Positions 28,201 to 40,200 of a stretch of DNA of 64,000 nucleotides are shown here, in pieces. Each line of letters starts with the position of its first letter. The first letter of the stretch is position 1. The notes below the pieces were generated by a model that ran no database searches, was not told the origin of the DNA, and worked only from the letters and a program-made list of their open reading frames with translations. The DNA is taken from the NCBI GenBank assembly GCA_046049675.1, contig JBJORA010000033.1, forward strand, positions 1-64,000. The letters run 5' to 3'. The position numbers were made by a program, and so were the translations under genes. This stretch comes from CAIXQW01 sp046049675 (GTDB taxonomy: Bacteria; Bacteroidota; Bacteroidia; Chitinophagales; Chitinophagaceae).

Positions 28201-31200
28201 TATTTTGTGGTATACAATCAATGGAGGCACACCACCATTTACGGTTAATACACTTGGCAGTGGCCCATTAACACAATTAACTTCACGCACTTTTAGAAAC
28301 AATGGTTTGGATTGCAATGCTTATACAATAACTATCTCTGATGCAAATACTTGTTCTACAACGGGCGCGTTTACTGCTGCTTGCCCTGCTCCGATTACAC
28401 ATGCAGCGGTTGCTGTGACTGACGCTTTATGTTATGATTCGTGCAGTGGTAGCGCTGTGCTAAGTGGTATTACTGGCGGAACGCCTTTTGCTGGAAATAA
28501 ATATCTATTTACACTTGATAGCGTACAAAACAATACGGTATCATGTTTAACTTTTCCTATTGCATATCTAAAAGCAACATCATTTACTATTTCTAATCTA
28601 TCTGCAGGTGAATATTTTGGTCATATTACAGATACCAATGGTTGTACAAGACTCGTAACATTTATTGTTAACGAACCGACGCCAACAAGTATAAGTATTG
28701 TGTCAACATTTGACGCAACTTGTAATAACTTGTGTAATGGTATTGCTGTGGTAACTGCTACAGGTGGTACAAATACTTTCACTTACAGCGGTGCGCCATT
28801 GTGGGTTGCAGATTCTGCAAAAAACTTATGTGCGGGAACTACGTATACGCTTATGGCCACTGATGGCAACGGTTGTAAAACGACAGTTACCACTACAATT
28901 GGTCAACCTACAGCTATACTATTGCCAAACATATTAGTCGCGCCAACTTGTTTTGGCTTCTGCGATGGTATGGTTAATATGAATATCAGTGGTGGCACAT
29001 CACCTTATACAATATCAACAAATCCTGTTAGACCAATCAGTAACGACACGATTAGCGGTCTATGCGCAAATACGGTTTATACGGTGAATATATTAGATGC
29101 AAATAATTGTCTTGCTAGCACTACGGTATCTTTACTGCAACCTTCGCAGTTAGCACCATCTATTGTTAGTATAGATAGTGTGAATTGCTTTGGCGATTCT
29201 ACAGGTGGCGCAGTTGCAACAGCAACAGGAGCTACACCAAGCTATAGCTATAGTTGGAGTAGTTTGCCGCCACAGTCAAATGCTACACTTACAAATGTAC
29301 CTGCAGGTACTTACTTCTGTACTGTTACAGATGCTAATGGTTGTGTTGCAACAACGTCTGCAGCAATTACGCAGGCCAATCAAATTACTATTACTGGTGC
29401 AGCACTTACACATGTTGTATGTAATGGTGCTAGCACAGGTAGTGCAACGTTAACAACGATTGGTGGTAAACCTCCTTATACAATTTCGCCAAGCACAACT
29501 GGTTTGGCTGCTGGTACATACACTTTTACAGCGTCTGATGTATATGGTTGTAGTACAACTACTGTTGTTACAATTACTCAAAACCCTGTAGTGGGTGTTA
29601 CAATTTACGCGGTAAATATTCCGTGCTTCGGCTCTAATGCTGGTGATACCTTAAAGGCATTGCCTACAGGCGGAACTGGTACATATACGTATCAGTGGTC
29701 GAGTGGCCAGGTTGCTCAAACGATTTGGAATGTGCCTGCTGGAACATATACTGTGACAGTAAGTAGTCCAGCTGGTTGTACATCAAGTGCAACTGCAATC
29801 ATTACTCAACCACCGGTTATACTTGTGCCTAATGTAAAAGTTTCTCCAACATGTAATGGCCTTTGTAATGGTTTTGTAAACATGAATGCAAGTGGTGGTA
29901 CTCCACCATACAACTATAGTATTTCACCTTCTGCTGGTACTAGTATTAGTAATGATACGATTAGTGGACTGTGTGCTAGTCAATTGTACGTCATCACAGT
30001 TACAGATGCTAATGGATGTACACGTACAACTACAGCTAACCTTACACAGCCTGCTGTATTTACAGCTACCATTTCTTCAATAGATTCTGTAACGTGTAAT
30101 GGCCTCGCCAACGGCGATGCTTGTGTTACTACTGCAGGCGGTACAGCACCACCAACTTATTTGTGGAGCAATGCACAAACAGGCTCTTGTTTAACGAATG
30201 TTGTGGCGGGCACGTATTCTGTTCTTGTTACTGATGCAAAAGGTTGTACAAGTGCAACAACAGTTACTATTTACCAACCACCAGCATTGCAATACGACAA
30301 TGTTACCCTTACACATGTGTCGTGTCTAGGGGGCAACAATGGCAATGCCGCTATTACTGTATCTGGTGGTACTGCGCCTATAAGTATTAGCCCAAGCACG
30401 GCAAGCTTAGTAGCTAACACATATACGTTTAATGCTACCGATGCTTTGGGTTGTTCTTTATCAACAGTTGTTACAATTACACAACCACCAACAGCTGTTA
30501 GCATAGCTGTAGCTGCAACTGCAAATCCAACATGTGTACCTGGTTCAGATGGATTTATCGCTGTAACAGCAAGTGGCGGCACAAGTGGTTATAGCTTTAG
30601 CCAAGGTTCAACTTATGTTGGTAGTACTGGCTTTGCAGGTGATACACTTAAGAATCTAATTACTGGTACTTACACAATATGGGTAACAGATAACAATGGC
30701 TGTTTTACAAACGCAACTGCAACTTTAATCAATAACAACGCACCTGTACTTAGCTATATAAGTGATAGTATTACTTGTGCTGGCGATAGTGATGGTTCTT
30801 TATATCTATCTCTTACTGGCGGAACATCTCCTTTCACTTATGCGTGGAGCTGCAGTGCAATTGATAACGACACTATCACAGGCTTGCCAGCTGGACCATG
30901 CTCTGTTACTGTAACAGACTTTAACGGCTGTCAAGCGATTCTTGCTTGCACAGTACCCGGCCCTGATTCTGTTAAGCCACTTATTGTAAGTACAACAACT
31001 GTAGCATGTAACGGTGATAGCACTGGCGCGGCTGCTGCAAGTACTTCTGGTGGCACACTGCCATATAGCTATGCATGGAGTAACGGAGATGCAACTGCAA
31101 ACCTTGTTACGGTACTAGATGGTACATATAGTTTAACCGTAACAGATGCATATGGTTGTACTGGTACAACTAGTGTTAGCATTGCAGAACCACCTGTATT

Positions 31201-34200
31201 GAGTGTAGCGCTCAATGTAGTATCGCATGTAAGCTGTAATGGCGGCAATGATGGTGCTATAACAGTAAATGGTGTTGGTGGTTTTGGTATTTACAACATT
31301 ATTGTAAATCCTGGCACATCTAGCTTAGATAGTGGCGTGTATACGTTTACCGTTCAGGATGCTAATTTATGTACAGCAACTGCAAGTATTACAATTACGG
31401 AGCCTTTAGCACCACTCGTTACTACGGTAGTTGCTACACAAAATCCTACGTGTATGCCAGGTAGTGATGGCTTTATAGTAGTAACAAGTACAGGCGGTAC
31501 AGGTTTAGTTGCTTATGCCGAAGGCGCAACATATGCAGGTAGCACAGCTCTTGCAGCCGATAGTGCAACGGCATTAGCTGCCGGTACTTATACGATTTGG
31601 AGCACTGATGCCAATGGTTGTACAACTAGCACAACAGCGTCTATTGCAAATAGTAATGCACCAATCGTAACATTTACGGTTGATAGTGTTAATTGCTTTG
31701 GTGGCAGTGATGGTGCAGTTGACTTAAATATTTCTAATGGTACACCACCATATACATTCTCATGGTCTTGCAGTGCAAGTACAGATAGCTTTGCAACTGG
31801 TTTAAGTAGCGGCAACTGTAATGTAACTGTTACAGACGTCAACATGTGTGATGCAGTGGTGAATATCCTTGTGCCGCAACCTGCAGATATCGTTATTACT
31901 GTAGATAGTATAAAGAACGTTTCATGTTTTGGTCTAAGTGATGGTGCAGCATATATTTCTGTAAGTGGTGGAACGCTTCCATACAGTTATACATGGAATG
32001 GCAACCCATCTACGCAGGACCTAACAGGTTTAGCAGCGGGCACGTATACAGTTAATGTTGCTGATGCTTATGGTTGTCAAAAAACGGTAACTGTTACCAT
32101 TACTCAACCAACAGTGCTTAGCGCCTCTGCCAATATCACTTCACATGTCAGTTGTTTTGGTGGCAATAATGGCGCTGTAACAGTTAACGGCAGTGGTGGT
32201 ACACTTCCTTATACAATTACGGGTTCTGCTCAAACAAGCTTAACCGCTGGCACATACAATTACACAGTAACAGATGCAAATGGTTGCGTTGCAACTACAA
32301 GTGCAACGATTACACAACCACCAACAGCGGTAAGTGTAAGTATTGTTAGTTCTACAAATCCAAGTTGTACGCCTGGTAACGACGGTTCAATCGTTGCTGC
32401 TGGTACAGGTGGCGTAGGAGGCTTTACTTATACGCAAGGACCTGCATATCCTGCTATAGGTTTGCTTACAGGCTTGGGTGCTGGAAACTATACAGTATGG
32501 GCTACAGATGCTAATGGTTGTACAACTAACACCACAATTACACTAAATAATAGTAATGGTGCGGTGGTATCATTTATTTTAGATAGTGTTGATTGTAATG
32601 GTGGCACAGATGGTGGTATCATACTAGTGGTAGATTCTCTTGGTACGCCGCCATTCACATTTAGTTGGACATGCAGTGCAGATACAGATAGTATTGTATC
32701 AAACTTACCAGCAGGTCCTTGCTCTGTAACTATTTCAGATGCCAATTCTTGCCAAGCAACTTATGTCATACCTATTTATGAGCCACCTACCCTAACAGCG
32801 TCATTTACGCAAATCAACGATTCTTGTAATGGTGCAAATAAAGGTTCGATTAATTTAACAGTAAACGGTGGAACGGCACCGTACTCATACCTATGGAACA
32901 CTAGTGCAACATCGCAAGACTTAAACAATATAGGTGCCGGCACCTACAGCGTAGTTGTAACAGATGCTAAGGGTTGTCAAACAACTATTAGTAGTATTGT
33001 TATTACAGAACCAAGTGCTTTAACGCTTACGGTGAACAGTGTTACACATGTAACATGTAATGGCCTTGCAGATGGTAGTGTTAACCTAACGATTGGCGGT
33101 GGTACTTTGCCATATGCAACCATCACACCAGCTACAACTGGTTTAGCTAATGGCACATATACATTTACTACGGCAGATGCACTTGGTTGTACAACAAGCG
33201 TGCAGGTAAATATTTCACAACCTAATCCGCTAACAGCTGTATTAGATAGTACACGTGCTGTACGTTGCTTTGGGGACTGTAACGGCGCTGCCTATGTAAC
33301 TGCTACTGGCGGTTCTGGCACTTACGACTATACTTGGAACTGTTTAGGTACAACAACTGCATTTAGTTTTGATACAACATTATGTGCTGGACCATGCTCT
33401 GTAACTATTACAGATGATAGTGGTTGCGTTGCAACAGTGCCATTTAACATCACAACACCAACACCATTTGTTTTTGATACGAGTTTATATGTATCTACAC
33501 CACCAACAAGTTCTTTGTTATGCAATGGTACAATTGTTGTAAACGGTGCAAGCGGTGGTACAACACCATACAGTTATCAGATGTTTAGTACAAGTGGCAT
33601 AAACAACAGTGTGAATATTGGTTGGCAAGCTAATAATCTATTTGACAGCCTTTGTGCACCTGATACCATTTTAATTATAGCAACTGATAAGAATGGTTGT
33701 GGCAACTATGCTGATACAATGATGATTCCTGTAACAGCACCAACGTTCTTGACAGCGACTGCAGATTCATTTGACCAATCTTGTACATACTTAAATGATG
33801 GTGAGATCGTAGTAAACGCAGCAGGCTCTGTTGGTCCTTATACTTATAACATTACGCCTACACCTGGTGCGGCATTCCCATCATACAATGGCGCACTTAA
33901 TCAAACAGTTACTTGGACACCAGTACCGCCAGGCACCTACACTATTACGGTGTATGCAAGCAATGGCGACAGTGTGCAGGTTACAACAACTGTTAATCAG
34001 GCTGTAGGACTAAATATTGCTAATACAATTGTGCAGCCTCTTTGTGGTATTCCAGGTAGTGTAGATGTTACAGGCTCTGGCGGTAACGGCACACTTTCGG
34101 CGGTGCTCGCAGATAATGCTTATGCAACAGTATATGGTCCACAAACAGTTGCGACAACATTTACCGGCGTAAGTGCAGGCAGCTACTATTTGATTACTCA

Positions 34201-37200
34201 AGATCTTAATGGTTGTGCGGATACGCAAAGTATTACATTGATTAATCCTAGCGCATTAATTGCAAGTAATGTAAGCACTACAGCAGCTACTTGTGTGCCA
34301 GGTAATGATGGTTGTATCAACTTTACTATCAATGGTTTTTCAGGAGCGCTTACTGCAACGATAAATGGTGGAGCACCATTGCCAATTACGGCTGTATACA
34401 GCGAGTGTACTTATGCTCCAGGCATTTATACAATTGAAGTACTTGATGCTGCAACAAACTGTAGCGTAATAATTATTGACACTGTAGAGTCTAGTCCAAA
34501 TCCAACGATTAGCATTACAAATATTGATAGCGTTAATTGCTTTGGCGAGGCAAATGGTTCTGTAGCATTTACAGCTAGCACTGGTGCTAATGTAAGCATC
34601 ACTGGTACAGCTACTGTTGCAGCTACTTCAATTGGAAGTGGTATCGTCAATAATTTACAGGCTGGCACATTTGTGTTAACTGCTACAGACGCTACTACAG
34701 GTTGTATTGCTACTACAATCGGCGATGTTGACGAACCTGCACAAGTAAATGTAACTTTAACAGGTACAGATCCTACAATTCTTAATGCGCTAGATGGTAC
34801 GATTACGCCAAGTGGCAGTGGTGGTACAGCGCCTTATACATTTACTTCATCAGGTGGAAGCTTTACTAGCTTAGGTGCTGGCATTTATACGGTTACAATC
34901 ACCGATGCCAATGGCTGTACCGATACAGAAACAATACAATTGTTTAATCCAGGTGCTGTAATATGTAGTGTAACTAAGATCGATGATTCTTGTAGTCTTG
35001 GAAATACTGGTAGCATTACACTTGATGCAAGCGGCGGTATTGGCACCTTAACTTATACAACAACAAATCTTGGTGGCGCAACTGGCACAACATACCCTAC
35101 AACATTTGCCAACTTAGGTGCCGGTAACTACACATTTACAGTAACTGATGCCAATGGAGGAAGTTGCATAGCAACTACTACAATTACACAGCCAACACCT
35201 TTAGTCGCAACTATCACAAGTTCTACGCCTGGTGGATGTACTGTGAGCAATGGTACAGCTACAGCGATCGGAAGTGGTAGCAACGGTGGTTATTCTTACC
35301 AATGGGCAAATACCGGTGGCAATGCTGCAATTGGTGTGGGCTTAACGGCAGGAGCAATTTATACATGTACGGTTACAGATAGTAAATTGTGTACAGCACA
35401 AACTACTGTGTTGATTGGCACTACTGCTAATCCAAGTGTTACTGCTATTACAACAACACCAGATGGATGTAGTGCTGGCGGTACTGGTACAATAACCATC
35501 ACCGCCAGTGGCGTTGCGGCGATTAGTACTTACAGTATTACTCCGGGTATAAGCCAAGCAAACAATAGCTTTAGTGGCTTACTTGCTCAAGCGTATGTCG
35601 TTACTGTAACAGATGCTAATGGTTGTACAGGTACTAGTAATGCGCTTATTAATACAGCGGCTAATCCTACAATTACTAATGTTACAACAACAGCAACTGG
35701 TTGTCTTCCAAACAATACCGGTAGCTTAACAGTTACTGCTACAAGTGGCGTTGCAATTAGCACGTACAGTATAACTCCTGGTGCAAGTCAGGCGAGCAAC
35801 ATATTTACTGGTTTAACAGCACAACCATATGTTGTTACAGTTACTGATGCCAACGGTTGCACCAACACCAGCAATGTCGTTATTAACACTGTAGGTAATC
35901 CTACAATTGCAAATATTTCAACAACTGCAACAGGTTGTTCTCCAAACAATACTGGTAGCTTAACCGTTACAGCTACAAGTGGCGTTGCAATTAGCACCTA
36001 TAGTATCACCCCTGGTTCGAGTCAAACTGGTAATGTATTTACAGCCTTAACAGCACAACCTTATGTGATTACTGCTACAGATGCCAATGGTTGTACTAGC
36101 ACAAGTAATGTAAATATTACGACTGCAGGTAATCCTTCAATTACAAATATCGTCACTACACCAACAGGTTGCTCGCCAAATAATACTGGTAGCTTAACGG
36201 TAACCGCAACAAGTGGTGTTGCTATTAGTACATATAGCATCAATCCTGGCGGAAGTCAAGCAGGCAATGTATTTGGCGGCCTTACTGCACAGCAATACAC
36301 TATAACTGTTACAGATGCAAATGGATGTACAAGTCAATCAACTGCAGTGATAAACACTATCGGTAATCCTACTGCTAATATTACGGGCACCACTCCAGCC
36401 TTGTGTGCTGGCGATAGCACTGGTACAGCAACATTTACAACAAATAGTACTAACTATACTGCAAGTATTGCTGGTCCTGCTACGACAAGTATTACTTCGC
36501 TTCTTGCCAATACTTATATTGGTTTAGAAGCTGGCACCTTTACAATTACTGTTACAGATAATGTTACAGGTTGCACTGCTACCACGACTAGTAGCATAGC
36601 GCCTACACCTGCTTTAAGTATTACAGCAAATGGCGTTAGCACTAGCGGTGCTAACTTGCAGGACGGTAGCATAACTGGTACTATTACAAATGGCACGGCG
36701 CCATATACTATAATTGTGCTTGATGGCAGTGGCAACATTGTTCCAACGCCACAAATTGCAAATTCAGCGGGTGCCTACACATTTGATACGTTATTTGCTG
36801 GCAATTATACCGTTGTGGTTATCGATGCGAATCTTTGTATAGATAGTGCAACAGCTACAGTAATTGAACCTGGCCAAATGCTTTGTGTTGTAGATTCTGT
36901 AAAGAACGTAACATGTAATGGTCTTTCAAACGGTATCGGCTATGTAAGCGCATTAGGCGGTGTGCCATTTGGTGGCTTAAATTATACATGGACACTTGCT
37001 GCATCTGGCAGCATTACAGCAGGCCAAGTAAACCCTGCCACTGCAACAGGTTTAGCAGCTGGTGTATATACATTTACAGCAACAGATCAAAATGGTAACA
37101 GCTGTACTAATTCATTTACAATAACGCAACCACAACCACTGCTTATAACAGGTATCACTGCAACGCCAGTTACGTGTACACTTGGTGCAACACTTAGCAC

Positions 37201-40200
37201 TACTGCTACTGCTGGTACACCAAACTACGAGCATCGTTTAGATGCTGGTGCTTATCAAGGTATTGGTACAAGCTTTACTAATGTTGCCGCAGGTACACAT
37301 ACAATAACTGTTCGCGATGCAAATGGTTGTACTGCCCAAAGCACAATAAATCTTGCTGCACCAACAGCACCTAGCATTACTAATATTGCGGCAGATGCAT
37401 CTAAGTGTAATCCAAATAATACTGGTATACTTACAGTAACAGCTACTAGTAGCAACGGCGCTTTAGTATATGGTACAACAAGCTCACCTACTAACCCGAG
37501 CAATGTGCTTACAGGTTTACCAAGTGGTACCTACACAGTTTGGGTACAAGATGCTTATGGTTGTACAAACAGCAGTACAGTTTTAGTACCAATTGCACCA
37601 AACCCAGTTATTGATAGTATACCAACGACATTAGCAACATGTGCTCCAGGCAATGATGGTACAGCAACGGTATTTGCAACAAGTAATGCAGGTATTGTTA
37701 CTTACGCAGTTAATCCTGCTGCTGTTGTTACAGGTTCGCTTATATCTGGCATGACTGGCTTAAATACATCTTATACAATTACTGTTACAGATGGTAATGG
37801 ATGTACTGCAACAAGCAATGTTGTAATAGGTACATTAAATGCACCTACCTTAAGCAACCTTATACTTACACCTACACAGTGTAGCACTAATAACGCAGTG
37901 GGTGCAGCAGCGTTGACAGCTTCATTTACTACAGGCGGTACAGTAAGTATTAATCCTAGCGTAGGTATTCCAGCACCAACTATCACTAGTGGTGCAGTAG
38001 CTGCAACAGGTTTATTTGCTGGTACATATACAATAACTGTTACAGATCCAGCAGGATGTAGTATTACCACCACTATTAATATTGCTACTACACCAGCAGT
38101 ACAAATTACTGGCAACATCGTTACTAATATTTTATGTAATGGTGGTAACAATGGTGCGATTAGTTTAAGTACAAATGTTGGTTCTCTATTTGATGCAACC
38201 TTACAAAGCACAGGTGGTGGTCCAATCAGCAATAGTGTAACAGCTGCATTTAATACGCTTACTGCAGGCTCATATCAAGTAATTGCAATTGATAGTAACT
38301 ATTGTAAAGACACAGCAGTACTAACTATTACACAACCTGCAGTGCTTACCTTAAATACGCCAACACTTGTGAAGATTACTTGTAATGGCGATAGCGATGG
38401 TAGCTACACGACAACAGCAAGTGGTGGTACAGCAACATACAACTACACCATTACGGGACCTTCTGCTTATATAGATAGTAATACGAATGGCAACTTTACA
38501 GGTCTTGCTACTGGCACATATACTGTTGTGGTACGCGATAACAATGGATGTACAACAAGCAACACTGGCCTCATACAAGATGTTCCTTTGTTAGCATTTG
38601 GACCAGCTACCCTTACAAATCCTAGTTGCTTTGGTGATAGCAATGGTGTCATTTGCATTGCGGCTACAGGTGGTAATGTAGGTGGCCTAGTGTATGGTAT
38701 TATTGCTAATCCAGCAGGTTATAATGCAGGCTGCTTTAATGGTCTTGCTGCTGGCGCCTACAGCATAGTTGTAACAGATAATTTTGGCTGTAGCGATACA
38801 GTTCTACAAACACTGGTAAATCCTACAGCTGTTACACTGGTCGTGGATAGTCTTAAAAATGTAGCTTGCTTTGGCCAAAGTAATGGTGTAGTAGAAGTTA
38901 TTGCAGGTGGTGGCCAAGGTGCTCCTTATCAATATAGCTTAAATGGCGGTCCTTACTCGCCGGGTAATTTGTATACAGGCTTACCGGCAGGTACTTATAC
39001 AATTTGTGCTCGTGATGTAAACCTTTGTAGCACTTGTATTACTGTGACAGTCACACAACCTACAGTTTTAGCTTATGGTGGTTTTACATTCTCGCACATT
39101 ACATGTAATGGCCAAGCCAATGGTACAATTACACCAGGTGTTACAGGTGGTACACCTAACTATAATACAGTATTAACAGCAGCAGGTATTTTGCCAGTTC
39201 CTTTAGGCGGCGACACAATATTTACTGCATTAGCACCTAATACATATACAATTTCTACAACTGATGCAAATGGTTGTGCAGTTACTACAACTATTACGCT
39301 TACAGAACCTCAGCCTTTGGTTGCGAGTACTGATAGTATTCACCACATCACGTGCTTTGGTCTTGCAGATGGATATATTTCTGTTGTACCACCAACAGGC
39401 GGAACTCCACCATATCTGTATATCTTATATAGCTCGGGCCCAGCAGATACGAATACAACTCCAGCATTTAATAATTTAGTAGCAGGCAACTATACTGTTG
39501 ACATTATTGACAGCAATGGATGTACTGCAACTACTAATCTCATTACGTTGACAGAACCACCTGCACTTGTATTTACAAATGCAACGCCTACACATGTCTT
39601 GTGCTATGGTGATGCAACAGGTGCAATTGCAACAAATGTTACTGGTGGCACCTTGTTGCCAAGTGGTTTCTTGCCGCAATACAATTTTGTAATGAGTGGA
39701 CCAAGTTCGGGCACACCTTTGTTTAGCAATACAGGTGTAAACTATACTGCTCTCACGGCAGGGGTATACTCCATTAATGTTACTGATGCGCAAGGCTGTA
39801 CCACAAGTACGCTTGTAAGTATTACACAAAACGCACTGATTTACATCGACACATTCAACTTTGTGCCACCACGCTGCTTTGGTGAAAGCAATGGCGAAGT
39901 ATTTGTGATAGGTGCCGGTGGTGTACCACCAGTACTATATGCATTACCGCCTGTGGTAAATACGCCGCAGACTGCTAATGAATTTACTGGTTTGCCAAGC
40001 CAAATCTATACGCTACAACTTGTAGATGCTGTAGGTTGCATTGTAGACACTGTGTTTAATTTAACGCAACCAGATCCACTGCGCTTTGTACAGTTTAACA
40101 CAACAGACGCCAATTGCGATGGCGCAAACGATGGTGTAATAAGCGTAGAAGCTGCAGGAGGCAATGGTGGTTATACGTATAGCATTGTGCCGGGCGTAAG

